Assembly (NCBI GenBank): GCA_013287585.1
Contig: JABDDN010000010.1
Coordinates: 1 to 53,415 of the forward strand
Direction: 5' to 3'
Length of the DNA stretch: 53,415 nt
From: Nitrososphaerota archaeon
Lineage (GTDB): Archaea > Thermoproteota > Nitrososphaeria > Nitrososphaerales > Nitrosopumilaceae
Shown: piece by piece, positions 8,896-17,681 of the stretch
Layout: the number at the start of each line of letters is the position of its first letter
Numbering within the stretch: the stretch's first letter is position 1
Notes under the pieces: model-generated
What the model was told of the DNA's origin: nothing
What the model saw: the letters and a program-made list of their open reading frames with translations, nothing else
Databases searched by the model: none
Made by a program: the position numbers and the translations under genes

Positions 8896-10067
8896 CTGAA
8901 GATCAATTCATGGGAAATATCTATCAGAGATTTCCTGTTACAATAGAACGCGGCCTTGGTTCACATGTGTGGGATACTAGCGGAAAAGAGTACATTGATT
9001 GTATGGGAGGATATGGTGTTGCTCTTGTTGGTCACTGCAATCCACGTGTTGTAAAGGCCATCAAAGAACAACTTGATAAAATAATCACAGTACACAGTTC
9101 ACTTTACAACAAAACACGTGAACGATTCTTAGAGACTTTGATTAAGATATCTCCAAAGAATCTGAATCAAGTTTACCTAAACAACAGTGGAACTGAGGCA
9201 GTAGAAGCAGCAATGAAATTTGCAAGAAAATTCACTGGTAAAACAGGAATGGTAGCAATGAATGGCTCATACCATGGAAAAACATTTGGATCTCTTTCAA
9301 TAACATTTAGTCAAAAATACAGAAAACCGTTTGAACCACTAGTAGAAAAAGTTTCATTCTCTCCATTTGGAGATATAGAAGCTTTAAGATCTACAATAAA
9401 TTCCGATACTGCATTTGTCATAATGGAACCAATACAGGGAGAAAGTGGAATCCATGTTGCGCCAGATGGATTCTTACAGGATGTTAGAAAATTATGTAAT
9501 GAAAAAAATATTCTTTTGATCTTCGATGAAATTCAGGCTGGACTTGGTAGAACTGGCAAGATGTGGGCAGGCCAACACTGGGATACTACTCCAGACATCA
9601 TGTGCCTAGCAAAGGGAATTGCCGGAGGAATCCCCATGGGAGCTACACTTGTACGAGAAGACATTCTCGCGTGTATAAGTAAAGGCGAACAATCATCTAC
9701 TTTTGGAGGAAATCCTATCTCATGTGCAGCTGGTATTGCTTCAATTGAAGCTTTGACACAAGATGGATTAGTTGAAAATGCGGTAAAAATGGGAAAATTA
9801 TTCCGAGAAGGATTAGAAAGACTAAAGGAAAAACACAAAATAATCAGAGAAATTAGAGGCAAGGGTTTGATGATTGGAGTAGAAATGAAATTTGAGGTAA
9901 AAGATATTTTGTTTGATGGAATAGCAAACAACCTTTTACTTTTATATTCTGGAAAGAACATATTACGATTACTACCACCGCTTGTCATTTCTGAATCAGA
10001 TATAACCAAAGCTTTAGAAACATTAGATGTTATATTAGGAAAAGAGGAAAAAAGAAGAAATGTCTAA
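8892..10067 (+). CDS. argD: LysW-semialdehyde aminotransferase (LysJ/ArgD)
   Basis: PLP-dependent class III aminotransferase, 391 residues, converting the LysW-bound semialdehyde to the amine using glutamate as donor. Diagnostic stretches are NNSGTEAVEAAMK, EPIQGESG, IFDEIQAGLGRTG and the PLP lysine in CLAKGIAGGIPMGA, followed by STFGGNP. Probably bifunctional for ornithine and lysine. Overlaps the regulator gene downstream by eight bases. Confidence 0.93.
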   Translation: MTEDQFMGNIYQRFPVTIERGLGSHVWDTSGKEYIDCMGGYGVALVGHCNPRVVKAIKEQLDKIITVHSSLYNKTRERFLETLIKISPKNLNQVYLNNSGTEAVEAAMKFARKFTGKTGMVAMNGSYHGKTFGSLSITFSQKYRKPFEPLVEKVSFSPFGDIEALRSTINSDTAFVIMEPIQGESGIHVAPDGFLQDVRKLCNEKNILLIFDEIQAGLGRTGKMWAGQHWDTTPDIMCLAKGIAGGIPMGATLVREDILACISKGEQSSTFGGNPISCAAGIASIEALTQDGLVENAVKMGKLFREGLERLKEKHKIIREIRGKGLMIGVEMKFEVKDILFDGIANNLLLLYSGKNILRLLPPLVISESDITKALETLDVILGKEEKRRNV

Positions 10068-10479
10068 AGATAAAACAGATGATTCAATCATTGAAATATT
10101 AAAAAAAGATTCTAGAGAATCTTTTGTAGTAATTGGACAAAAGCTAGGTCTTTCTGAATCTGCAGTAAGAAGAAGAGTAAAAAATCTTACTGATGGAGGA
10201 ATCATAAAAAAATTCACAGTAGAAACAGGAGATGCAAACGCAACGAGCGCAATCATTTTGATTTCTGTGGATTCTGCAACTGATACATCTAAAGTTTCAG
10301 CAAAATTAACAAAGCTACAAGGTGTTCACACTGTTTATGAAATTACTGGACAGTATGATATTGCAGTTATAATCAGAGCACCTACCATTACAGACATCAA
10401 TGTGTGCATAGATTCTTTACGCAAAGTTCCTGGTGTGTTTGATACCAACACAGTCATCATATTACGTACTGTAACCTAA
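10060..10479 (+). CDS. Lrp/AsnC-family regulator, LysM-like
   Basis: 139 residues: N-terminal winged helix (LGLSESAVRRRVKNLTDGGII, about residues 28-48) and C-terminal RAM ligand-binding beta-alpha-beta fold (about 65-139, with ITGQYDIAVII). It closes the arginine/carrier operon. In Sulfolobus the Lrp-like LysM controls lysWXJK in response to lysine, so this protein may sense lysine or arginine and act on the operon at 10597, whose promoter carries a palindrome. Confidence 0.88.
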   Translation: MSKDKTDDSIIEILKKDSRESFVVIGQKLGLSESAVRRRVKNLTDGGIIKKFTVETGDANATSAIILISVDSATDTSKVSAKLTKLQGVHTVYEITGQYDIAVIIRAPTITDINVCIDSLRKVPGVFDTNTVIILRTVT

Positions 10480-10555
10480 AAACGAAGTTCGGATCTTTTT
10501 TATCCATAATGCCGAAAAGCGGCGCAGATATTCTAAAAACAGCCGATTTCTGTAC

Positions 10556-10571
10556 GAATATGTTTATATTC
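10556..10571 (+). promoter_or_regulatory. Promoter/operator of the homocitrate synthase operon
   Basis: A perfect 6-base inverted repeat GAATAT-GTTT-ATATTC with the TATA-like core TTTATATT (10563-10570) inside it, about 30 bases before the ATG at 10597. Spacing fits a TATA box for a leaderless mRNA. A dimeric regulator bound here would block TBP, and the Lrp-type protein encoded just upstream is an obvious candidate. The 117-base gap holds no gene. Confidence 0.5.
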
Positions 10572-10596
10572 ATCAGTTTTTTGTACTAGATCAGCA

Positions 10597-11787
10597 ATGG
10601 ATGATCCGAATTACTACGCATACAAATATAATGAAATTGGAGTAAAACCAAAGAAAATTCATGTCCTAGATAGCACTCTAAGAGAAGGAGAACAACATCC
10701 AGGAGTTACATTTTCAAACAAACAACGAATCCAAATTGCATGGATGCTTGATTATTTTGGTGTTGATCAAATTGAAATTTCTCCAGTTGTATCAAGCGAT
10801 CATAAAGAAGCAACAAAAACAATAATCAAACAAGGATTAAGAGCAGATATTGTAGCACATGTACGCGCCTTGAAGGAAGATGTCGATATAGCTCTTGATT
10901 GCGATGCAACTTGGATGGCCACATATCTTGGAATGTCAGATATACATCTAAAGGATAAATTAAGAATAACTAGAGAGGAGGCATTACGCAGAGCAGTTGA
11001 TACTGTAGAATATGCAAAATCACATGGACTTAAGATGAGATTTACAATGGAAGATGCCAGTAGAGCAGAGCCCGCATTTTTGATAAAGATGTGTAAGGCA
11101 ATTGAAGAAGTTGGCGTTGATAGAATAAGCATTCCAGACACAGTAGGAATAATGCGTCCAAATGGAATGTATAATCTAGTAAAAACAGTTCGTGATCAAA
11201 TAAAAATACCGTTGGATGTACACTGTCACAATGATATTGGATTAGCATTAGCAAATGCATTTGCTGGTTGTGATGCCGGAGCAGATCAAATTCACACTAC
11301 AATAGATGGAATTGGGGAAAGAACTGGAATTCCAGCATTAGCAGAAACTGCAATTTCATTATCTTATCTTTACAAATCTCCAAACAGTTTCAGATTGGAC
11401 ATGTTAATGGATCTCTCAAGACTAATCGAACAATATACTACTATCAGACCATATGATTCCAAGCCAATTGTTGGGGCTACTGCCTACAAACACAAAGCAG
11501 GAACTCACTTGGCAGCAATTCTTAGAAATCCTGCTGCGTACGAGCCAATTGACCCCAAAGTAGTAGGAAATAGGAGAAGAATAGTATTTGGAGAATTGGC
11601 AGGTAAAAACGGTGCAGCATACCTAATGTCACTTTTAGGTTTAGAACAAAATGATGAACACGCCAAAGCTGTCGCAGCTGGTCTTAAGAACTTGCGAATG
11701 GGAGACCTGCTTGAAATTCCACTAGATGACAGACTGGAAAGAAAGATAATTAATGACACCCAAGGAAAGGTAAAAACAGGAAAATAA
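10597..11787 (+). CDS. Homocitrate synthase (isopropylmalate/homocitrate synthase family)
   Basis: Condenses 2-oxoglutarate with acetyl-CoA, the first step of the aminoadipate route to lysine. 396 residues, TIM-barrel DRE family: LDSTLREGEQHPGVTF (metal-binding Asp and Arg), HCHNDIGLA (metal His pair), GIGERTG and HKAGTHLAAI. There is no large C-terminal LeuA regulatory domain, consistent with homocitrate synthase rather than isopropylmalate synthase. It opens the operon with the second lysW, lysX and lysK. Citramalate or isopropylmalate specificity cannot be excluded by eye. Confidence 0.82.
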   Translation: MDDPNYYAYKYNEIGVKPKKIHVLDSTLREGEQHPGVTFSNKQRIQIAWMLDYFGVDQIEISPVVSSDHKEATKTIIKQGLRADIVAHVRALKEDVDIALDCDATWMATYLGMSDIHLKDKLRITREEALRRAVDTVEYAKSHGLKMRFTMEDASRAEPAFLIKMCKAIEEVGVDRISIPDTVGIMRPNGMYNLVKTVRDQIKIPLDVHCHNDIGLALANAFAGCDAGADQIHTTIDGIGERTGIPALAETAISLSYLYKSPNSFRLDMLMDLSRLIEQYTTIRPYDSKPIVGATAYKHKAGTHLAAILRNPAAYEPIDPKVVGNRRRIVFGELAGKNGAAYLMSLLGLEQNDEHAKAVAAGLKNLRMGDLLEIPLDDRLERKIINDTQGKVKTGK

Positions 11788-11788
11788 T

Positions 11789-11953
11789 ATGAAATGTTTA
11801 GAATGTGATGCAAACATCTCCCCTCCAAAAGATGCAATGGAAGGAGAAATAATAACATGCCCAGATTGTGGCTCAAGCTTTGAACTCGTAAAAGGATCTA
11901 CCGGCTTTGAGTTGAAACCAGCACAAACTGTTGGTGAGGACTGGGGCCAGTGA
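11789..11953 (+). CDS. lysW: LysW carrier protein, second copy, with C-terminal Gln
   Basis: 54 residues; the ATG follows the homocitrate synthase stop by one base. Zinc-ribbon cysteines C3, C6, C24 and C27 are present, and the terminus is GEDWGQ. The family hallmark is EDWGE, in which the side-chain carboxylate of the final Glu takes the amide bond to the amino acid. Here the codon is CAG (Gln) directly before TGA, so that carboxylate is absent as encoded. The stop overlaps the GTG start of lysX (11950). It is a functional carrier using another chemistry, a decayed copy, or a base error (GAG to CAG). Confidence 0.88.
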   Translation: MKCLECDANISPPKDAMEGEIITCPDCGSSFELVKGSTGFELKPAQTVGEDWGQ

Positions 11954-12798
11954 GTTCAGGTTTATCGATTCTTTACGACACCATCCGGTGGGAAGAAAAA
12001 GCGCTCTTTGATGAAGGCAAGAAAAAAGGCATCGACATAAAGATGGTGGACTGCAAGAATTTATTTTTAGATTTAGACAAAGGAAAAGATAATTTCGATA
12101 CAGTATTACAAAGATGTGTTAGTTACTATCGTAGTCTTCACTCAACAGCAGCACTAGAAGGAAAAGGGGTAAATGTGATAAATTCTTTAAACACCAGCAT
12201 CTTTGCCGGAAACAAATTGTTCACACATATGCTTTTGCAAAAACAAAACATACCAACACCATTTAGCGCAGTTGCCTTTTCTGAAGAAGCTGCATTAGAA
12301 GCTCTAGAAAAGAATGGTTACCCAATGGTGCTCAAACCAACTGTAGGCAGTTGGGGAAGAATGATTGCACTGTTAAAGGATCGCGATTCTGCTGAAGGAA
12401 TAATGGAGAGCCGAGAGAGGATGTACCCAATTTACCAAGTATATTATTTAGAAGAATTTGTACAAAGACCGCCTAGAGACATCAGAGCGATCACAATAGG
12501 AGACAAGGTAGTTGCAGCCATATATCGATACTCTGGAGATGGACAATGGAAAACAAATATGGCACTTGGCGGAAGAGCCGAAGTGTGCGAGGTGACAAAA
12601 GAATTGGAAGATATTTGTATCAAGGCAAAAAATGCTGTATATGGTCAGATAGTAGGGGTAGATCTAATGGAAAGTAAAGAAAAAGGCCTTGTTGTACATG
12701 AAGTAAACAACACAACAGAATACAAAAATACCGTCAGAGTTACTGGTGTAGATATTCCAGCAATGATGATAGATTACGCACTACAGTCGAGAAAATAA
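11950..12798 (+). CDS. lysX: LysX-family ATP-grasp ligase, probably aminoadipate-LysW ligase
   Basis: 282 residues starting at a GTG that overlaps the lysW stop. Same architecture as the copy at 6150: KPTVGSWGRM, RPPRDIRAIT and VHEVNNTTEYKNT followed by VTGVDIP. As I recall it, this last motif resembles Thermus LysX more than the first copy does. Position between homocitrate synthase and lysK supports aminoadipate as substrate. Its own lysW ends in Gln, so it may instead load the EDWGE carrier from the neighbouring operon. Confidence 0.88.
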   Translation: MSSGLSILYDTIRWEEKALFDEGKKKGIDIKMVDCKNLFLDLDKGKDNFDTVLQRCVSYYRSLHSTAALEGKGVNVINSLNTSIFAGNKLFTHMLLQKQNIPTPFSAVAFSEEAALEALEKNGYPMVLKPTVGSWGRMIALLKDRDSAEGIMESRERMYPIYQVYYLEEFVQRPPRDIRAITIGDKVVAAIYRYSGDGQWKTNMALGGRAEVCEVTKELEDICIKAKNAVYGQIVGVDLMESKEKGLVVHEVNNTTEYKNTVRVTGVDIPAMMIDYALQSRK

Positions 12799-12801
12799 GA
12801 A

Positions 12802-13920
12802 TTGGACTCTTCAATTACAGTAACACCAAGGTTTTCAGTAAAGATGCTTGAGAAAGCGCTTAGGCTTTACACTCCTTCACTTGCAGAAAAACCTCTTGCA
12901 GAATTTTTAGCAGACAAGTGTGATGATTTGGGATTTGAAAACATTCACATCGATGAGGTTGGAAATCTTATTGCAACAAAAGGAGCTGGCTCTCCAAAAA
13001 TTCTTTTGTGTGGGCATATGGATACAGTGCCAGGTAAAATAAAAGTAAAAAATGACAACGGGTACATTTACGGACGCGGAGCTTCTGATGCAAAGGCTCC
13101 ACTTATGGCAATGCTTCTTGCCGCAGCTTCAATTCAAAACAATAGTGGAACTGTAGTATTTGCTGCAGTAGTAGATGAAGAAGGAAATGCAACAGGAATC
13201 AAAAGTTTGGTTAAACAAAAACTCGATATTGATTATGCCATTTTTGGTGAACCAAGCGGAATTAGAAATATAACAATAGCATACAAGGGGAGAATTGCTA
13301 TTAATCTCAAAGTAAATGTAGGAAATAGTGCACATGCTAGCGCTCCTTGGCTTGCAAAAAATGCAATAGACGAGTCATATGTGTTCATTAAAGAACTCAA
13401 AGATGCACTAGAGGCAAACCAATCTGATAAACCAAAGGGTATGATCCTAACTGCTACTTTAACTGAGATAAAGGGAGGAACTAGTCACAATGTAACAGCA
13501 CTAGAATGTGATGCAATAATGGACATCAGGATTCCAGTAAACATGAACTGCAAAACAGTTGGAGAAAAAATAGCAACTACAGTACAAGAGGTTGCAAAAA
13601 AACAAGGAGTTAATGCATTTTATTCTGTACTTGATGAAACAGAACCATTTGAGGCACCACATAATTCTCCACTTGTAAGGGCATTAACTTTGGGAGTACT
13701 AGATGTTGAAAAAGCAAGGCCTCAGTTAATTCGAAAAACTGGAACTGGTGATATGAACATAATTGGAAATGCATTGAATATACCTGTTGTTACATATGGT
13801 CCAGGAGATCCACATGCATCTCACACCATTGACGAACGGGTTTCCGTAGATGAATTTCTTAGAAGCATTGAAGTTTTCAAGCAAATGCTTTATCATCTAA
13901 AAAGACTACATGGTAAATAA
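12802..13920 (+). CDS. lysK: LysW-lysine/ornithine hydrolase (LysK, M20 peptidase)
   Basis: Zinc-dependent M20 amidohydrolase of 372 residues that releases lysine or ornithine from LysW. CGHMDTVPG holds the first zinc His and Asp, GRGASDAKAP the bridging Asp, FAAVVDEEGN the catalytic and zinc Glu residues, and GPGDPHASHTIDE the last zinc His. TTG start, three bases after lysX. It completes the carrier cycle for both amino acids; no other deacylase is in the window. Confidence 0.92.
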   Translation: MDSSITVTPRFSVKMLEKALRLYTPSLAEKPLAEFLADKCDDLGFENIHIDEVGNLIATKGAGSPKILLCGHMDTVPGKIKVKNDNGYIYGRGASDAKAPLMAMLLAAASIQNNSGTVVFAAVVDEEGNATGIKSLVKQKLDIDYAIFGEPSGIRNITIAYKGRIAINLKVNVGNSAHASAPWLAKNAIDESYVFIKELKDALEANQSDKPKGMILTATLTEIKGGTSHNVTALECDAIMDIRIPVNMNCKTVGEKIATTVQEVAKKQGVNAFYSVLDETEPFEAPHNSPLVRALTLGVLDVEKARPQLIRKTGTGDMNIIGNALNIPVVTYGPGDPHASHTIDERVSVDEFLRSIEVFKQMLYHLKRLHGK

Positions 13921-13957
13921 TACGAAGCTCAAAATAGCCAAAATCTGAAATTTGATT

Positions 13958-14995
13958 ATGCTTTGGTTTGTAGGTCTGGGAATTTCTGGTCCTGATGGAA
14001 TAGGTCTTGATACATTGAAAATACTAAAGAGTGCAGACGTAGTGTTTTTTGAAATATTTACGAGCCCTATTCCAAAGTCAGAAATGCTAAAAATAAAAAA
14101 GATGGTAAAAGGGGAGTTCAAAACTGCACCAAGATGGATGGTAGAGGACGGAAAGACAATTCTCAGAGAGGCAAAAAAGAAAAACGTTGTACTTGTCTCA
14201 TATGGAGACCCCTACATAGCAACAACTCACATAGAATTGAGAACAAGAGCTATTTTGGAAAAAATTAAAACAAAAACAATCCATGCCGCATCTGCCATCA
14301 CTTCATTAGTTGGAGAATGCGGTTTACATTATTACAAATTGGGAAAGCCGGTAACTATGATGAATGAGAAGCAATCAATCCCTAGCGTATATTATACAAT
14401 TTATCAAAATCTCATAGCTGGAAGCCACACTATAATAATATTAGAATATAATAATGATAAAAAATTCTTCTTGGATCCAAAAGATGCATTAACGAATCTA
14501 CTTTTGGTTGAAAATGAACAAAAAAGAAATGTTGTTGATGAATCAAGTTTTGCAATAGTGGCATCAAGGATTGGTGCAAAAAGTCAAAACATAGTAGCAG
14601 GAAAATTAGCTACACTTAAAAAAACAAGTTTCGGTAAGCCACCACACACAATTATAATACCAGGGAAGATGCATTTTACAGAATATGATGCACTAAAAGT
14701 TCTTGCAAAATGTCTTGATGAACCATTCGATAATTCTTCAAAGATTAAAAAAATTTCAGATCAAATGCTCCAGAAATACATTCCAAAAGCTAGAAAAGCA
14801 TTAGACGAAGTAACAAAACAATTCAAGGATGATAAATCGCTTCAATCTGTTTTAGAAAATGCTGATCTTTACTTGGAAGATGCTGAAAAGTTTCAAAGTG
14901 AAGGAAGGGAGGAGCTTGCAGTACTAAGCATAGGATATGCAGAGGGACTGATAGATGCCTTGAGATTTTCAAAAGGAATGGACCCGTGGGCATAG
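13958..14995 (+). CDS. dph5: Diphthine synthase fused to a DUF357 domain
   Basis: The N-terminal part (about residues 1-260) is the tetrapyrrole-methylase-like SAM methyltransferase that methylates elongation factor 2 on the way to diphthamide: FVGLGISGPDGIGLDTL, VSYGDPYIATTH, ASAITSLVGECGLHYYK and KMHFTEYDAL. The C-terminal 80-85 residues (from YIPKARKALDEV to SIGYAEGLIDALRF) are a helical DUF357 domain, normally a separate protein. At 345 residues it is much longer than ordinary Dph5 (about 260). I prefer the ATG at 13958 to a TTG two codons earlier. Confidence 0.85.
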   Translation: MLWFVGLGISGPDGIGLDTLKILKSADVVFFEIFTSPIPKSEMLKIKKMVKGEFKTAPRWMVEDGKTILREAKKKNVVLVSYGDPYIATTHIELRTRAILEKIKTKTIHAASAITSLVGECGLHYYKLGKPVTMMNEKQSIPSVYYTIYQNLIAGSHTIIILEYNNDKKFFLDPKDALTNLLLVENEQKRNVVDESSFAIVASRIGAKSQNIVAGKLATLKKTSFGKPPHTIIIPGKMHFTEYDALKVLAKCLDEPFDNSSKIKKISDQMLQKYIPKARKALDEVTKQFKDDKSLQSVLENADLYLEDAEKFQSEGREELAVLSIGYAEGLIDALRFSKGMDPWA

Positions 14996-15041
14996 AGTTT
15001 ATAGATGAATCAAGAGTAGGAATCTTGTTTTAGTGATATAG

Positions 15042-15659
15042 TTGGATGCACTTGATAAGGAAATAATTTCAGCATTATTCGTAGCCGCACTTTCAAAAGA
15101 TGATCCTATTTCAATAATTCGAAGGAAGCTTCCTGTAAATCCTGATCATCTCAAAGCAAAGATAGAGTCATTTGTAAAACATGGAATAGTCGAGTCGGAT
15201 AAAAAAACGCTTACAGAGTTGGGTAGATCTTCGCTAAGAGTTGTTTTGGCAGGCGGAGTCTTTGATATAATACATCCTGGTCATTTACACACGTTACGAG
15301 CTGCAAAGGCTCTTGGAGATGTATTGGTTGTTGTGATAGCAACAGATCAGACAGCACAAAAAATGAAGAGTAGGATACCTCTTCACAACATGGAGTTAAG
15401 ACGTGATTTGGTAAGTTCACTTTCAATGGTGGATTATGCAGTAGTTGGATATGAAGGAGATATTTTCAAGACAGTAGCACATGTAAAACCTGATATCATA
15501 GCACTAGGATACGATCAAGTTCACCAAGAGAAATTCATAACTGATGGATGCCGGAAAATTAATGTTAATGTAAGCATTGCAAGATTACAATCCCCCATAC
15601 CAGACATTAAAAGCTCTAAAATAGAAAATGAGTATGGTAGTTCTATTTACAGAACATAA
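15042..15659 (+). CDS. ribL: FAD synthetase RibL with N-terminal winged-helix extension
   Basis: Adenylylates FMN to FAD. The nucleotidyltransferase core starts near residue 65 with VVLAGGVFDIIHPGHLHTL (HxGH ATP motif), then VVVIATDQTAQK; the ISSSK-like site appears as the SSK near the C-terminus (DIKSSKIENEYGSS). The first 60-65 residues form a helix-rich, winged-helix-like segment ending in ESDKKTLTELGRSSL, absent from the usual 150-residue archaeal RibL. TTG start. Convergent with ribK across a 124-base AT-rich gap that holds no gene. Confidence 0.85.
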   Translation: MDALDKEIISALFVAALSKDDPISIIRRKLPVNPDHLKAKIESFVKHGIVESDKKTLTELGRSSLRVVLAGGVFDIIHPGHLHTLRAAKALGDVLVVVIATDQTAQKMKSRIPLHNMELRRDLVSSLSMVDYAVVGYEGDIFKTVAHVKPDIIALGYDQVHQEKFITDGCRKINVNVSIARLQSPIPDIKSSKIENEYGSSIYRT

Positions 15660-15783
15660 TTATGTGAAAGTTTTAATTTATTTTTAATGCCAAAACTGTG
15701 GCTGCTAAAATTTCTATCCCAATGCTAAACCTAAACAAATACCATTAGTTCCCTTGACAGGTGTCAATAACTAGTTCAGTATA

Positions 15784-16470
15784 TTATTTTGAACGAATAG
15801 GTACTCTGATTGAGATCTGTGAGCCAGTTGATAGCTTTGTTGTTTTTTTGATATTTTCTTTTGAAATTAATTCTATAACAGAGTCATCATGATGCGTCCT
15901 CTCCAAAGTAATCAATGCAGCATCAATTGAATTGTTGATTTTTGAAGGATAGCATTTTACCCAACCATATGTTCTCTTGCCATCAGAAAATCCATTTATC
16001 ATTATTCCAGGATGTGCGTCAAGAGTACGTTTTGCTTCGATGAATTCTTTATCTTTTAGTTTAACATTTAGTGTTCCAGGAAATGGGATGTAACCAAGTT
16101 TTGATTTAAACTGTTTTTCATACCCTTTCATTGACATATAGTATGCACCCTCTCCCATGCCAGAAACTATCGTGCCTTTAAATTCTATATAAGATGGAGA
16201 AGATTCCAAGCTTGATTTTAAAATTGTAGATATTCTTGCCATTTCAGTATGTCCTTTAGTTGTTATTCTAACAGAGACTCGTTGTCCACTTCGCATCCTC
16301 TCAACATACCCATCTCTTTCTAATTCTAAAAGATGTTTTGATGCAGCTTGTTGTGATTTGTTTATACTTTTTCCTAGTGACAGTGTTGTGATTGTAACAA
16401 AGTTATGTCTGGCACCTTTTGCTAAAAGTTCTGCTAGTGTAAGGATGTGTTGAACTTTGAGTTCTGGCAT
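15784..16470 (-). CDS. ribK: CTP-dependent riboflavin kinase with HTH domain (RibK/RbkR-like)
   Basis: The C-terminal part (from about residue 95) is the DUF120 kinase that makes FMN from riboflavin with CTP: GTIVSGMGEGAYYM, GYIPFPGTLNVKL and RTYGWVKCYP. The first 85 or so residues are a MarR-like winged helix (LGKSINKSQQAASKHLLELERDGYV). Archaeal HTH-DUF120 fusions include RbkR, a kinase that also regulates riboflavin genes. ATG six bases after the dnaG stop, so co-transcribed with dnaG. Confidence 0.9.
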   Translation of the reverse strand: MPELKVQHILTLAELLAKGARHNFVTITTLSLGKSINKSQQAASKHLLELERDGYVERMRSGQRVSVRITTKGHTEMARISTILKSSLESSPSYIEFKGTIVSGMGEGAYYMSMKGYEKQFKSKLGYIPFPGTLNVKLKDKEFIEAKRTLDAHPGIMINGFSDGKRTYGWVKCYPSKINNSIDAALITLERTHHDDSVIELISKENIKKTTKLSTGSQISIRVPIRSK

Positions 16471-16476
16471 TAAAAT

Positions 16477-17619
16477 TTAGGCTATGCCCAGCTCTGTAAA
16501 TGTTTTTAGTACCATACCGTCAGCAGATTTTAGGTTAGCCATCCTATGACCTATAACGCACTCTATTCCCGCTTGTTTTGCAGCATCAATCAGTCTTTGT
16601 GTAATGATTCCATCTAAAACTAGATATTTTATACCAGATCCGGGAGAAAGTTTTCCTACAACTTCACTTACTGGAACCTTGAAAAGTTCACCAAGGTCTT
16701 CATTTAGTGCTACTGCCTCAAGTGATTCATTAAGATCTGGATAGACTTTTTTTGCAATGTTTGCAATTGATTCATCTTTTGGATCTTGTAACTTTGGTTT
16801 TACCGTCTCTTTTTTCATATCCTCTGCAGTATCCTTTAAAATTTCCACAATCTGTATTGGCGTTAGTTCTTCAACTTCAACTCCCTCAGGTGCGCGGTGA
16901 ACCACATCAACGTTAACTAGAGCTTTGAGTTCTTTTAGTATAAATCCACCAGCTCTGTCACCATCTAAAAATGCAACAACTTTTGATTTTGAATTACATA
17001 GTTCTTTAATGGATTCGTCTATTCTTGCACCTTCAATTCCAAGTGCATTATCATATCCTGCTCTTAGTAAATTAATTACATCAGCCCTTCCTTCAACTAA
17101 AATTATCCATGGAGAATCAAAAACACCAGAACCACATGCCAGTTTTTCTCTTCCAAATGTAGTTAGTTTTCCGCCTCCACCTTCTGATACATCTTTTAGC
17201 ATCTCATCTCCTTCGCTAATTGTTTTAGTAGACCATTTTTGGACGATATCTTTTGCCCTGTCAACGATCTCTTTTTTCTTTGCAGAGCGAACATCATCTA
17301 TTGCTTCTAGTTTGAAATGAGCTACAAATGGTCCAACTTTGTCAATGCTTTCAATAGCTGCTGCAATCAAAGCAGCCGTGTTGATATCAGTACTCATAGG
17401 CAACAAGGCATCACCTTTTGTTTGAGTAGACGATGCCGTAGTGTTGACTTCTATCCTACCGACCTTCGATACTTTTTGAAGTTCGTTTAGGTTCATCTCT
17501 GGTCCAAGCAGTCCTTCTGTTTGGCCAAAAATTGCGCCTATTATGTCGGCCTTTTCAACCAATCCATCGACGTCAAAGCTGAGCTTAACGTGATACTTGA
17601 CAATTCCTGTAGGTGGCAA
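16477..17619 (-). CDS. dnaG: Archaeal DnaG-like primase (TOPRIM)
   Basis: 380 residues, TTG start. Central TOPRIM domain with the Glu motif WIILVEGRADVINLL (about residues 171-186) and the DxD motif VVAFLDGDRAGGFIL; conserved archaeal N-terminal segment beginning TGIVKYHVKL. Archaeal DnaG can make short RNA primers and is also a subunit of the RNA exosome that favours A-rich tails, so its role may be RNA decay as much as replication. Followed directly by ribK. Confidence 0.93.
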   Translation of the reverse strand: MPPTGIVKYHVKLSFDVDGLVEKADIIGAIFGQTEGLLGPEMNLNELQKVSKVGRIEVNTTASSTQTKGDALLPMSTDINTAALIAAAIESIDKVGPFVAHFKLEAIDDVRSAKKKEIVDRAKDIVQKWSTKTISEGDEMLKDVSEGGGGKLTTFGREKLACGSGVFDSPWIILVEGRADVINLLRAGYDNALGIEGARIDESIKELCNSKSKVVAFLDGDRAGGFILKELKALVNVDVVHRAPEGVEVEELTPIQIVEILKDTAEDMKKETVKPKLQDPKDESIANIAKKVYPDLNESLEAVALNEDLGELFKVPVSEVVGKLSPGSGIKYLVLDGIITQRLIDAAKQAGIECVIGHRMANLKSADGMVLKTFTELGIA

Positions 17620-17681
17620 TTCATAATCCTCTTAATTTTTGATCAATTTATTTTCGTACGAGTCGGATATAAGTGCTATTG

